A DNA stretch of 64,000 nucleotides from Cytobacillus oceanisediminis (GCF_007830235.1 NZ_VLKI01000024.1:1-64000), one strand, 5' to 3'; numbered from the stretch's first letter, positions 43,644 to 53,113 are shown. Numbers and translations: made by a program. Notes: a model not told the origin generated them from the letters alone.

Positions 43644-46519
43644 TATTTAATCTTAAATTCTTCCTCCAGCGCTCTCGCCATAAAAGCGGAGAAATCAGCA
43701 CGGATCAGGTTCTGGTCCGGCCTGAATGTTCCATCCGGATAGCCGGAGGTGATTCTGTCTGCGAGGATTTTTTTAATATATTCATAGCTTGAGCTTTTAC
43801 TTGAAACATCGCTGAATGTTACAGGTGCTTCTTCCGTTAATTCAAAGGCTCTTGCCAGGAATATCGCCATCTGTCCGCGGGTCACCGGGGCATCCGGCCT
43901 GAAGGTTCCATCAGGAAATCCTGTAATGATGCCTCTTTCCGTAGCTGCCGCAATATAGCCTGATGCCTTTAAGGACGCACCCGCATCTGTGAAGATGGTA
44001 TCTCTTTGTTCTCCGTCCAGCTTTAATGCCCGGCCAATCATAATTGCAGCCTGCGCACGGGTGACCGTTGCATTTGGCCTGAAGCTCCCATCCGGAAACC
44101 CTGTAATCACGAGCTCACCTGTTAAATAGCTGATTTCGTTAAAAAATCTATGCTCGCTGCTCACATCCGGAAAAGAGATTCCTTGAACAGTCAGTAGTAC
44201 TTCTTCGCTTACATTTCCATTGGCATCCGCTGCTGTAATGCTCAATTGTGTGCCAGCCGTCTGCTGTGGGATGTTTATCTCAAACTGTCCATCGGTCTCA
44301 GCTGTATTACGGCCAAGAGTCGAGCCATTTGCCTTTATTTCGACCGTACTGCCTGGTTCCGCTATACCTTTTATAGCCGTATCCAATATTGTGATATCAC
44401 CGACAACCGGCTTTTCAGGAGGAGTGGTATCTTTCACGGTTATGACTGTCGCTTCACTGGCATTGCCGGAATTGTCGACCGCCCTAATCTCGATATTGGT
44501 TCCCACTTTCTGAGAAGGTACCTCAATGGTATAGTTCCCATCCGCATCGGCCCAATCCGCTCCATAATGGACTCCATTGATTTGGACTTGGACATTCGAA
44601 TTCGGCTCTGCTGTTCCGGTAATCACATTATGTGAAAACTCACTAACAGTCGGCTTTGCCGGAGGTGTGGCATCCCGAACCTCCATGGAGTTTTTGCTTT
44701 CGTTTCCAGCAGCGTCTGCTGCAGTAATCTTTATAAGCGAGCCTGCCTTCTGAGCAGGGAATGTGATTTTAAATAAGCCCTCATCATCCGTTACTGTTTC
44801 TCCAATTAATGTATCTTCAACCTTTAATTGAACTTTTGAGCCAAGTTCGGATTTACCTGTTATTTCTGTTGATTGATCTGTCACATGGCTTGTATAAAAA
44901 TAAAGTCCTGGGCCTGTTACATCTTCTACAGTCATTTTAGCTGCTTGACTGACATTCCCAGCCCCATCTTTGGCAAACACTTCAATTGCCGTTCCTGCTT
45001 TTTGAACAGGGACTGTATAGCTGAATGCCCCTTCATTATACGTATCCGTTTCGTATACGCTGCTGCCAATCTTAATCAGAATATCCGAGTATTTTTCTGC
45101 CGTTCCTCTAATGTATCCCGACTGATCTGTAATCGGCTCCACGACAGGAGGCTCAGGTGCTGTTAAATCCACTTGTCCAATCTGGATGGTCTGATTTAAT
45201 TGCGGATTGTCAAATGTCAGGGTAACTTCTTCCTCCCCTTCAGACAGTCCTCTTATGGTGATTTTTTCATCATCTGTGAGGGTTACCTCAGCACGCCCGT
45301 TTTTTGATTCTACTGTGAAAATAATGCCCTTTGAGCGGTCAAACTCCCTATCCTTAGGAGACTCTAATTGAATCGGAATTTCGACTGGCCCTTCACCAAT
45401 GGATTCAAAGTAGCGATATTGAGAAGGAATGATAAATTGAAACTGCTTATCTTTATAAGGGATAAAGTTCCCCTCATATATAGTATCCCTAATATATGCA
45501 CCTGAATTTTCAATGACACTAATATCTGTTATTAGATTATAAGCGAGATCCAGATGGTCGACATTATTAAGAATATACTTTAGGGGGCTCAGATCTCTAA
45601 TTTTATTAGCGCGAAGCTGCAAATGATTAATTCTATTCATATTTGACAAAGCCTCAATACTAGTGATCTTATTGCCTGTCAGATTCAAGCTGTACATGGA
45701 TGTAAGACCTGCAAGAGGTGTGATATCCTCTATCTGATTATCTGCTAAAATAATACTCGAAAGTCTGGTATTCGCCAAAGGACTAATATCAGAAATATTG
45801 TTGCCTGATAAATAAAGAGTTCTCAACTCTGGCAAATTTGCTATCGTACTTAAATCGGAAATATGATTGTCTGATAAGCCCAGCATGCTTAAATTGACCA
45901 AAGATTTCAAAGGGCTAATATCAGAAATATTATTCGTATCTAAAAACAATCTGGTTAAATGAGTCAGATTAGCCAATGGGTGCAAATCGGTTATTTGATT
46001 CCAAGCTGCATGCAAATAGGTCAAGTTGGTAAAAGAGCTTACTAAGCTGATATCAGACAAGTTATTGTTCGAAATGTCCAAATGAGTTAACTTATTAAGG
46101 TTTTCCAAAGGACTTAAATCTGCTATCTGATTATCAGAAATATATAGCTTTTCAAGATTGATCAAGTTGGCAATTGGGCTTATATCTTCTATGTATTGGT
46201 TATACTGCAAACTTAATTCTTTAAGATTTACCGCGTACTGCAACCCTTCCAGGCTATGAATATTTTTACCCGACAAATCCAATGTCTCAAAAGACTCCAG
46301 TTCACTCTTGGTTATATCTGCTCCAGGAATTTTATATAATAGATAGTTAATGGCTGCTTTCAAATCCATATCGGGAATATTAACGATTTGATCTTCCTCA
46401 GCGGCAATCGCTATAGACCCGTTCCCTGTGCCGGCCATAATGCCTGCAGGAATAAACGTTTGGCTGACGGTCAATGTCACCGCAACAGCCCAGGGCAATC
46501 CTTTCCTAAGCTTCTTCAT
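43643..46519 (-). CDS. SLH-anchored internalin-like leucine-rich-repeat protein
   Basis: The precursor has 958 residues. A signal peptide (about 1-38) and an N-cap are followed by 11 or so 22-residue LRRs (about 75-330) of the internalin type, such as LEKLYISDNQIADLSPLENL. A beta domain follows (to about 440), then four Ig-like repeats (445-770, each with PGS or similar turns and VKDTTPPE joints). Three SLH domains (780-958) close the protein. LRR proteins of this kind bind protein or sugar partners at the surface; the target is unknown. ATG 46519 fits AGGAAGTGA better than GTG 46528. It is a paralogue of the preceding SLH gene in its C-terminal half. Confidence 0.85.
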   Translation of the reverse strand: MKKLRKGLPWAVAVTLTVSQTFIPAGIMAGTGNGSIAIAAEEDQIVNIPDMDLKAAINYLLYKIPGADITKSELESFETLDLSGKNIHSLEGLQYAVNLKELSLQYNQYIEDISPIANLINLEKLYISDNQIADLSPLENLNKLTHLDISNNNLSDISLVSSFTNLTYLHAAWNQITDLHPLANLTHLTRLFLDTNNISDISPLKSLVNLSMLGLSDNHISDLSTIANLPELRTLYLSGNNISDISPLANTRLSSIILADNQIEDITPLAGLTSMYSLNLTGNKITSIEALSNMNRINHLQLRANKIRDLSPLKYILNNVDHLDLAYNLITDISVIENSGAYIRDTIYEGNFIPYKDKQFQFIIPSQYRYFESIGEGPVEIPIQLESPKDREFDRSKGIIFTVESKNGRAEVTLTDDEKITIRGLSEGEEEVTLTFDNPQLNQTIQIGQVDLTAPEPPVVEPITDQSGYIRGTAEKYSDILIKIGSSVYETDTYNEGAFSYTVPVQKAGTAIEVFAKDGAGNVSQAAKMTVEDVTGPGLYFYTSHVTDQSTEITGKSELGSKVQLKVEDTLIGETVTDDEGLFKITFPAQKAGSLIKITAADAAGNESKNSMEVRDATPPAKPTVSEFSHNVITGTAEPNSNVQVQINGVHYGADWADADGNYTIEVPSQKVGTNIEIRAVDNSGNASEATVITVKDTTPPEKPVVGDITILDTAIKGIAEPGSTVEIKANGSTLGRNTAETDGQFEINIPQQTAGTQLSITAADANGNVSEEVLLTVQGISFPDVSSEHRFFNEISYLTGELVITGFPDGSFRPNATVTRAQAAIMIGRALKLDGEQRDTIFTDAGASLKASGYIAAATERGIITGFPDGTFRPDAPVTRGQMAIFLARAFELTEEAPVTFSDVSSKSSSYEYIKKILADRITSGYPDGTFRPDQNLIRADFSAFMARALEEEFKIK

Positions 46520-46620
46520 TCTTTTCACTTCCTATCATTCTTTAAAATTATGTTACAAAAACATTACACTGCCATTATACGCCAAATGATAGGGAATTCC
46601 GGGCTGTAATTTTTTCCAAT

Positions 46621-46762
46621 GGGACAGGGGGACAGGTTCCTCGTCCCTCTCCTTTCAATCAGGATCCATTTCAAATGAAATAACCCTAACTCCTTGGCAG
46701 GAATTAGGGTTATTGTTTTCATTCAAGCGGGATTGGGACAGCGTACCTGTCCCCTTGTCCCT
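46621..46762. repeat. Repeat B element, copy 3 (MITE-like, 142 bp)
   Basis: The ends GGGACAGGGGGACAGGT and ACCTGTCCCCTTGTCCC are inverted repeats matching at 16 of 17 positions. The inner hairpin AATAACCCTAACTCC with GGAATTAGGGTTATT is perfect but for its loop. It lies against the stop codon of the SLH transglycosylase gene. Confidence 0.75.
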
Positions 46763-48223
46763 TTACTTCACCACATACTGTGAAGCGATATATCCTTTAA
46801 CCACCTTGCCGTTTTTGCTCACTTCCACAGGATACCAGACAAATTGGTTTCTGGAATCCTTGTTGGCATCGTATACCGGAGCACTGATAATTCTTAAAGA
46901 ATCAGTGGATGTAACCGGAATTAAAGTTCCTTGCGTACTAGGAATGGATCGAAGTCCAGATCCCTTGTACGTTACTGTTTCACCTACTTCAAAAAGCTGC
47001 TTTGTAGTAGTTAACTGGCTCTCATCCATTACATAGGATTTCTTATGAAATTGAATAGGTTCACTTGAATCGCGATCATATTGGAAGTCCTCAGTCTTCA
47101 TTGGAATGGATCGGATATTGGCAGCCACTGCTCCAAAGTCTTTTAATTGCTTATACACTTTTTCCTGGTAAGCATTGTAGTTCACCTCACCAGTCTCCTG
47201 GTAAAACGGGCTATTGGCAGGAACCGTTCCATTATAGGCCATGATCGCAAAATACCAGCTTTCAAGGTCGGCCGGATCATGGTCGTTTATTTTTGGAAGA
47301 TCCCCTCGCTTAAAATTGTTAACCAGGAATTCAATTCCTGCTTTTATATTGTAATGAAGATCATACTTCAATTTGTCTACATCATATCCGGCTGTGTTCG
47401 TAATTTGCATTAAACCGATGCCGCCGTCATCACTGATTACCGGCTCGCCATTCTCATCAAAATGCTTCCATCCGCCATTCTCGACGGATGCTACTGCTTT
47501 TACAATCTCTGGAGGAATCGGAAATGCCGACTCTTCAGCTGCTTTTGTGATAAGACAGTTCATGGTCTGCAAATCAGGATTCTTACGGCTTGTAGCATCA
47601 TAGCCGCAAGTGTCTACAGGCAATCTGAACTCATCACTCTCAGCTCTCGCTAAAAGTCCGGAAAACTGCTCTCTTGTTAAATCCAGATCCGGCTTAAACG
47701 TTCCATCCGGATAGCCCGTGGTTACACCAAAATCAATAATCTTGCGAATGGCGGAGAACGCACTCATATTAATAGACACATCACTAAAAGGAACTACTTC
47801 CTCTTCCGTTCGGGCATAGGCCCTTGCGATAAAAATCGCCATCTCCCCACGGGTTACATAGTTATCCGGCCTAAACTCACCGTTTGGATAACCAGATATA
47901 ATTTTATTTTCATAAGCTTGCTGAATATAGCCTGAAGCTTTGCTGTCTTTCGGTACATCGGGAAAAACGGTCTCTCTCTGTGTTTCGTCATATCCCAGCA
48001 CCCTGCCGAGCATAATGGCAGCGGCCGCACGGGTTACTTTCTCTCCAGGGGCAAACCTGCCATCGGGATATCCAGATATAACATCTTCATTTGACAGATA
48101 CATTATTTCATCATAGAAACGATTATCTTCCGGTACATCAGGAAAACCGCTTGCAAACACATTTCCTGCACCTGCTATTAAAAGCAAACTGCAGATTGCT
48201 AACAGACTAATAACTTTTTTCAC
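46763..48223 (-). CDS. SLH-anchored lytic transglycosylase
   Basis: The precursor has 486 residues. A signal peptide (1-24) is followed by three SLH domains (25-205: ISGYPDGRFAPGEKVTRAAA, ISGYPNGEFRPDNYVTRGEM, TTGYPDGTFKPDLDLTREQF). A goose-type/SLT lysozyme-fold domain (about 225-370) comes next, with the catalytic Glu in VASVENGGW near 245, GGIGLMQITN, and MAYNG. The last 110 residues form an SH3-like domain. It should cleave peptidoglycan glycan strands while held on the surface polymer. The GTG start is eight bases after GGAGGG. Unlike the neighbouring SLH genes, the SLH block is N-terminal here. Confidence 0.85.
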   Translation of the reverse strand: MKKVISLLAICSLLLIAGAGNVFASGFPDVPEDNRFYDEIMYLSNEDVISGYPDGRFAPGEKVTRAAAAIMLGRVLGYDETQRETVFPDVPKDSKASGYIQQAYENKIISGYPNGEFRPDNYVTRGEMAIFIARAYARTEEEVVPFSDVSINMSAFSAIRKIIDFGVTTGYPDGTFKPDLDLTREQFSGLLARAESDEFRLPVDTCGYDATSRKNPDLQTMNCLITKAAEESAFPIPPEIVKAVASVENGGWKHFDENGEPVISDDGGIGLMQITNTAGYDVDKLKYDLHYNIKAGIEFLVNNFKRGDLPKINDHDPADLESWYFAIMAYNGTVPANSPFYQETGEVNYNAYQEKVYKQLKDFGAVAANIRSIPMKTEDFQYDRDSSEPIQFHKKSYVMDESQLTTTKQLFEVGETVTYKGSGLRSIPSTQGTLIPVTSTDSLRIISAPVYDANKDSRNQFVWYPVEVSKNGKVVKGYIASQYVVK

Positions 48224-48385
48224 TCATTACTCCCTCCCCGCTCTACTAGTCTACTAAAATTTCCAGTTGAATGGTAGTAATTAGATGCAAGAGTAATAAA
48301 CAGGAATTTTTTCCTTTGAAAGTTTTAGTTTAATTTCCTTTTTAGTGGAAATAAGTCTAGTAAAGATAATAAAAGGAGTGATTAC

Positions 48386-48919
48386 ATGAATAAACGATTA
48401 GGATTCTCAGTCATTCTCATACTGTTATTGTCTTTGGCTGCGTGTGGTGAAACACAGGTTGAAAATAAAGAAGTAGGTTCAGTTGATTCTACAGAAAATA
48501 GTAATGAAGCGGAAGAAACCGGAGAAGAAACTCCTGAAACTGATAAAAAGGAGTTTAATCAGCAAATTGTTGATAATGAAAATATCAAAGCTACGTTAGT
48601 AAGTGTAGAAAAGATTGTTAATAAAGAATGGGACGAAGAAAGAATCGAAGTAACCTTCGAAGTTGAAAATAAAAGACAGGATACCATAGACGTACAAGCA
48701 AGAGAAGTATCAGCTGATGGAAAAATGATTGATGAATCCATGTTATCAATGAGCCAGGAAATATCCGGCGGTAAAAAGGCCGATGCTGTTCTGACAATCC
48801 AAAACTATGAGGGAGACCTTCCTGCAATGGAAGAAAATCTTGAAATGATTTTGCACGTTTTCTCATGGGACGACATGGAATGGTCTGAAGATCATAAGGT
48901 CAAAATTGATTTTAAGTAA
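48386..48919 (+). CDS. Lipoprotein of unknown function
   Basis: The 177-residue precursor has a lipobox LSLAAC with the lipidated Cys near residue 20. An acidic Glu/Thr linker (about 25-55) leads to a beta-sandwich-like domain of about 120 residues (IKATLVSVEKIVNKEWDEER) similar in type to small Bacillus lipoproteins with immunoglobulin-like folds. AAAGGAGTGATTAC precedes the ATG and a strong terminator follows. It is on the opposite strand to its neighbours and forms a single-gene unit. Confidence 0.7.
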   Translation: MNKRLGFSVILILLLSLAACGETQVENKEVGSVDSTENSNEAEETGEETPETDKKEFNQQIVDNENIKATLVSVEKIVNKEWDEERIEVTFEVENKRQDTIDVQAREVSADGKMIDESMLSMSQEISGGKKADAVLTIQNYEGDLPAMEENLEMILHVFSWDDMEWSEDHKVKIDFK

Positions 48920-48925
48920 CGCAAA

Positions 48926-48959
48926 AAAGCCCATTTCTCTGAGAGATGGGCTTTTTTTT
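48926..48959 (+). terminator. Terminator of the lipoprotein gene
   Basis: AGCCCATTTCTC pairs with GAGAGATGGGCT around a 3-base loop and is followed by eight T. Confidence 0.85.
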
Positions 48960-48963
48960 ATTC

Positions 48964-49047
48964 TGGGACAGAGGGACAGGTTCCTCGTCCCTTTCTTTCC
49001 GAGACAAGCGGGACGCAGGCGGGACACAGGGGCAGTTTCCCCATCCC
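48964..49047. repeat. Repeat B relative, copy 4
   Basis: It starts GGGACAGAGGGACAGGT, as other copies do, and ends with a GGGACACAGGGGCAG block and TTTCCCCATCCC. The inner AATAACCC hairpin is missing, so this is a degenerate or partial copy between convergent genes. Confidence 0.55.
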
Positions 49048-49068
49048 AACACCTGCTTTCTATATAAT

Positions 49069-49092
49069 AAAAAAAGCCCTAGCTTGGGCTCT
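49069..49092 (-). terminator. Short terminator of the downstream minus-strand gene
   Basis: AGCCC pairs with GGGCT around a 6-base loop, with seven T on the minus strand. The stem is short, so strength is uncertain. Confidence 0.5.
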
Positions 49093-49098
49093 ATATGT

Positions 49099-49521
49099 TT
49101 ACTTTCCATATAATTCTTTATAAGCTAAAACCTTCAGTGCCAAAACTTCTTCCTCAGATAATTTCCCTTGTATGTTTTCCATAATTTCTTCCTTTGAAGC
49201 ATTTCCCTCTTGAACTTGGACTCTAATATCATTAAGTTCTGAAATCCCCACTTTTTTAATCAAAACCCTGGTTGCCTCTTCTTTTGTTGTAAATGGCAAT
49301 TTACTAGTGTCTGCTGTTTCAGCTTCTTCAATAAATGCTCTTAATTCAGGATCATTTTCAATTGTGGTTTTAATTTGTTCAATTTCTCCACTGTTTTGCA
49401 ATTCTGTTGATACATCATTCATTATTTTCTCTGAGGCCATATTTGTTCCAAAATAAAAAGCAGCATATCCTAATCCAGCCAATAAAACTAAAGTAAAAAC
49501 CAGAAATTTAATAATTTTCAT
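49099..49521 (-). CDS. Small exported or membrane-anchored protein of unknown function
   Basis: The 140-residue protein has an N-terminal membrane helix (about 4-26) followed by a wholly helical charged domain (SEKIMNDVSTELQNSG to the C terminus). GGGAGTGAG precedes the ATG. The tail NIQGKLSEEEVLALKVLAYK is amphipathic. No family recognised; similar small anchored helical proteins are common in Bacillaceae. Confidence 0.6.
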   Translation of the reverse strand: MKIIKFLVFTLVLLAGLGYAAFYFGTNMASEKIMNDVSTELQNSGEIEQIKTTIENDPELRAFIEEAETADTSKLPFTTKEEATRVLIKKVGISELNDIRVQVQEGNASKEEIMENIQGKLSEEEVLALKVLAYKELYGK

Positions 49522-49573
49522 CTTCTCACTCCCATTTCATTGTAATAATTTATTTTATCATACAACAATTGAA

Positions 49574-49603
49574 GGGACAGAGGGACCTGTCCCCTTTGCC
49601 CCT
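49574..49603. repeat. Repeat B relative, copy 5 (ends only)
   Basis: GGGACAGAGGGACCTGTCCC and then CTTTGCCCC look like the two inverted ends of repeat B joined without an interior, as expected of an internal deletion. Confidence 0.5.
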
Positions 49604-49696
49604 TTTGATGCCACAGTATGATTGGGATTGAATACCTAATATATAAAGGGATGAAAGCTGGCTCAGTTTCTCTTTAAAGATGCAAATCTATGAAAA

Positions 49697-49732
49697 CAAA
49701 AAGGCCCGCTTGCCAAGGAAGCGGGCCTTTTA
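49697..49732 (-). terminator. Terminator at the end of the gal cluster
   Basis: AAAGGCCCGCTT pairs with AAGCGGGCCTTT around a short loop, with a T-run on the minus strand, at the stop codon of the M24-like gene. Confidence 0.85.
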
Positions 49733-50839
49733 TCACTCATTCACTATTTCTCGGACTAAAATATCAGGGCGCAAATAGGTTTTTCCGTCCTTTTGAACTT
49801 CAATATATACCCACTCGCCAGTGTGTGTTAATACTTCATTATCCTCGTCTCCAACAAGAATCGTATCCTCCGATTTAATTCCGCGAATGGCAGGATTCCA
49901 GGCAAATGCCTGATGTAGATTCACAACTCCAGGACCCTCCGGTACTGCCAGAAATTCGCGAGATTCATAGCCTGTAGGACCGCCCTGGTGAAGGAAGCGC
50001 CAATCCTTACCATAGCCTGCTGCACGATATTGTTCAAAACCACTTTCGAGTACATCTTTAATAAGTGTTCCTGGCCTTGTTGCCCGATTCATGGCAATAT
50101 CAATATTCACTAACCTATGCTTGTTATCTTCAAGCACCTTAGGAAGGGGACCAAAATGGACAAATCGGGTTACATTGGCTACCAACCCCCACTTCTCGGC
50201 ACAAATGACAATCATCGCATAGCTTTGCAGCTTCTTCTCTGTCGGTATTGGATGTCGGTAGTTAAATACCCTTTCATCAGTAGATACAAGAATTACCTGT
50301 GGGTTAATTCCTTCTTTTATTACCTTCGAAGCCAAATGTGCCTGAATTTCAAATTCCGTCCAGCCAGGCTGGATTTCCCTTGCAGTAGTCTCTACAGCTT
50401 TGGCGGCTTTTTGCGCAAGCCATCGATAGCGTTCTTTTTCTTCTTCAGTTAGAGTATAACGTAGGGTTGAAAGCTCACTTGCACACTGTTCAAAAGGTTT
50501 AAAATGCACATCACTCGCAATCAATTTCCCCTCGCAAAGGGATTTGACCGCTGCATCCTGGTTTTCATACCATTCAGTTGTAATAAACTCATAACCTAAA
50601 CCTTCAATCTCTTCATCATGTATCCTGGCTAATTCCATTTTCGAAGTGATGCAATATTTTTTATCAGCAAAAATTACCAGGTCTGCAACACCATTTTCAG
50701 TTGTATTCACAATATGATTGTCTTTTCCGCCAGTAATCCAGGCAAAGTTAGAGCGTTTGCGAAAAAAAACACCGTCATACTTGCTTTCCTCTATAAATTT
50801 TAATACTTTTTCCAGCGGGGTACAGACAAACTCCTTCAC
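49733..50839 (-). CDS. M24 (aminopeptidase P/creatinase fold) protein lacking most metal ligands
   Basis: This 368-residue protein has an N-terminal creatinase-like domain (about 1-125, with KSNFAW-type and WITGGKD segments) and a C-terminal pita-bread domain. In active Xaa-Pro peptidases five residues (Asp, Asp, His, Glu, Glu) bind two metals. Here the first two lie at ICAEKWGLVANVTR, where both Asp are replaced (by Cys and Asn), and the fourth at AWNPAI, where Glu is Asn. His in FLHQGGPTGY and the last Glu in IKSEDTILV remain. So it is probably not a normal metallopeptidase. GTG 50839 after GGAGGAG is chosen; the longer frame overlaps galE heavily. Last gene of the gal run. Confidence 0.75.
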   Translation of the reverse strand: MKEFVCTPLEKVLKFIEESKYDGVFFRKRSNFAWITGGKDNHIVNTTENGVADLVIFADKKYCITSKMELARIHDEEIEGLGYEFITTEWYENQDAAVKSLCEGKLIASDVHFKPFEQCASELSTLRYTLTEEEKERYRWLAQKAAKAVETTAREIQPGWTEFEIQAHLASKVIKEGINPQVILVSTDERVFNYRHPIPTEKKLQSYAMIVICAEKWGLVANVTRFVHFGPLPKVLEDNKHRLVNIDIAMNRATRPGTLIKDVLESGFEQYRAAGYGKDWRFLHQGGPTGYESREFLAVPEGPGVVNLHQAFAWNPAIRGIKSEDTILVGDEDNEVLTHTGEWVYIEVQKDGKTYLRPDILVREIVNE

Positions 50840-50840
50840 A

Positions 50841-51842
50841 TCAATTCTCCTCCTTCTGCTCCTTATAGCCTGCTGGATTGGTGCTATGCCATTTCCAGGC
50901 TGACTCAATAATTGTTGCAAGGTCATTGTATTGAGGCTTCCAGCCAAGAGCAGTTTGTGCCTTTTCAGATGATGCAATTAATACAGCAGGATCACCTGCA
51001 CGCCTTGGGCTAACGACTTCAGGGATCGGTTCTCCTGTAACTTTTCGGGCAGTTTGAATAACCTCTTTCACGGAAAACCCGGTTCCATGCCCTAAATTAA
51101 ATACATCACTAGTTTCTTTTTTGCGCAAATACTCCAAGGCAAGCCAATGGGCATTAGCCAAGTCCATTACATGAATATAATCACGAATACATGTGCCATC
51201 CTTCGTTGGGTAGTCATCGCCAAAAATTCCAATATAACCTCTTTGACCAAGTGCCACCTGAAGAATAATAGGAATCAAGTGACTTTCCGGATTGTGGTCT
51301 TCTCCAATTCCTCCGTCAGGATGAGCACCTGCGGCGTTAAAGTACCGCAGAGAAATGGATTTTAGTCCGTAAGCAGAATCACACCAGCGGAACATTTTTT
51401 CCATAGCAAGCTTTGTTTCTCCATAAGGACTTGTCGGATTTGTTTCATCATGTTCTTGAATAGGAATATTTCTGGGTTCTCCGTAAGTTGCTGCTGTTGA
51501 ACTAAAGACAATCTTTTTCACACCATGATCAAGCATGGTATTAACAAGAGTATGGGAAGCAATCAAATTATTTTCATAGTACTCAAGCGGCTTAAATACG
51601 CTTTCCCCAACGAGTGAACTGGCAGCAAAGTGAATAACTGCCTCAATATTATGAGTGGAAAAGACCTCGCCTAAAAACTCTCTATCACGCAAATCTCCCT
51701 TATAAAAAGTTCCCCCGATGATGGCTTTTTCATGGCCAGTAGCCAAATTATCAATAATAACAATCTCTTCTCCCTGATTCAAAAGCTCCGCTACAGTATG
51801 GCTCCCGATATATCCTGCTCCTCCGGTAACTAAAACGGCCAT
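50841..51842 (-). CDS. galE: UDP-glucose 4-epimerase
   Basis: The 333-residue SDR enzyme interconverts UDP-galactose and UDP-glucose, the last Leloir step. The NAD loop GAGYIGSH is at residues 8-15 and the catalytic pair is in SPYGETK near residue 142. The SRYFNAAGAHPDG-type region (RYFNAAGAHPDG) is typical of GalE. ATG 51842 follows GGGAGGAAGAGTG; six further codons up are not used. It sits 19 bases after galK and one base before the M24-like gene. Confidence 0.92.
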   Translation of the reverse strand: MAVLVTGGAGYIGSHTVAELLNQGEEIVIIDNLATGHEKAIIGGTFYKGDLRDREFLGEVFSTHNIEAVIHFAASSLVGESVFKPLEYYENNLIASHTLVNTMLDHGVKKIVFSSTAATYGEPRNIPIQEHDETNPTSPYGETKLAMEKMFRWCDSAYGLKSISLRYFNAAGAHPDGGIGEDHNPESHLIPIILQVALGQRGYIGIFGDDYPTKDGTCIRDYIHVMDLANAHWLALEYLRKKETSDVFNLGHGTGFSVKEVIQTARKVTGEPIPEVVSPRRAGDPAVLIASSEKAQTALGWKPQYNDLATIIESAWKWHSTNPAGYKEQKEEN

Positions 51843-51861
51843 CACTCTTCCTCCCTGCACT

Positions 51862-53043
51862 TTAATTTTCTAGTAGTGGTATTTCTTTGGCTCCATCGCC
51901 GATATCACATACATAAAAAGTTGGCTCCAAACCGGTCCTGGCCTGGTAATTTTCTGCAACAGATTCTTGAAATTCCTTCATTGCTTCCTCTTTTACAAGG
52001 CTCACGTTACAGCCTCCAAATCCTGCCCCTGTCATTCTGGTCCCAATACAACCTCCGATTTTAGACGCTTCCTCAAAAAGGGCATCGAGCTCTTCACCGG
52101 TCACTTCGTAAAGATCCCTCAATGACAAATGGGACTCCTTCATTAACCTTCCAAAAGTAGAAAGATCGTTATCCTCCAAAGCTTTCATAGCTCTCAGAAC
52201 ACGCTCATTCTCGGTTACTACATGTTCAACTCTTCTAACAATCACTGGATCTTTCATAACATGCCTGGTAAGTTCCCACTCCTGCAGCGTGACATCGCCA
52301 AGCGAGCGAATATGCGGAAGTTCTGCCTGTAATAATCTAAGACCTTCTTCACATTCCCAGCGGCGCTCATTGTATTTTGAATCTGTCAACCCGCGGCGCT
52401 TATTCGTATTGGTTATCACAATTTTATACCCCTCAATATTTACAGGTACATAATGATATTCGAGTGTGTCACATTTTAAGGCAATCGCATGATCCTTTTT
52501 TCCCATGCCTACAGCAAACTGATCCATAATACCGCAATTAACTCCCACAAATCGGTTCTCTGCATGCTGTCCCATCTTAACCAATTCCATCATTTCAATA
52601 TTTAACCCGGCAAGTTTGCTTAATGCCAATCCTGTGACCAATTCAATAGAAGCAGAAGACGATAAGCCAGCTCCGTTTGGAATATTGCCATAAAAAATAA
52701 TATCCGCTCCTTTAAAATGTTCGGGGCCGGAAAACTGAATCAGTTCTTGAAGCATACCTTTTGGATAGTTAACCCATTCATCTTCTTCCCTGTAAGTAAT
52801 CTCAGCAGTCATTATATCTACCCCACTGCTAAAATTTGCTGACCGGAAGCGGTAGATGCCATCTTCTCTTGGAACGGCTGCTGCCCAGGTTCCATAAGTT
52901 AAAGCTGCCGGAAACACGTATCCACCGTTATAATCCGTGTGTTCCCCTATTAAATTTACTCTTCCCGGTGCAAAAAAAAGCCGAATCCCTTTACGATATC
53001 CAAAGGCCTCTTGAAACAGAATGGCTAATTCCGAAGGGTTCAT
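51862..53043 (-). CDS. galK: Galactokinase
   Basis: The 393-residue GHMP kinase phosphorylates galactose at C1. The galactokinase signature GRVNLIGEHTDYNGG is near residue 27, the ATP loop PNGAGLSSSASIE near 120, and the third motif MTGAGFGGCNVSLV near 345. ATG 53043 is six bases after AGGA; another ATG two codons up overlaps that site. galE follows closely. A terminator-like hairpin lies between galT and this gene. Confidence 0.92.
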   Translation of the reverse strand: MNPSELAILFQEAFGYRKGIRLFFAPGRVNLIGEHTDYNGGYVFPAALTYGTWAAAVPREDGIYRFRSANFSSGVDIMTAEITYREEDEWVNYPKGMLQELIQFSGPEHFKGADIIFYGNIPNGAGLSSSASIELVTGLALSKLAGLNIEMMELVKMGQHAENRFVGVNCGIMDQFAVGMGKKDHAIALKCDTLEYHYVPVNIEGYKIVITNTNKRRGLTDSKYNERRWECEEGLRLLQAELPHIRSLGDVTLQEWELTRHVMKDPVIVRRVEHVVTENERVLRAMKALEDNDLSTFGRLMKESHLSLRDLYEVTGEELDALFEEASKIGGCIGTRMTGAGFGGCNVSLVKEEAMKEFQESVAENYQARTGLEPTFYVCDIGDGAKEIPLLEN

Positions 53044-53113
53044 TTTCATTCCTACTTTCTATTTTGCTATTAAATTTCTAGCTTAATTAGTTAATTTACT
53101 AATGTTAGAGTTT

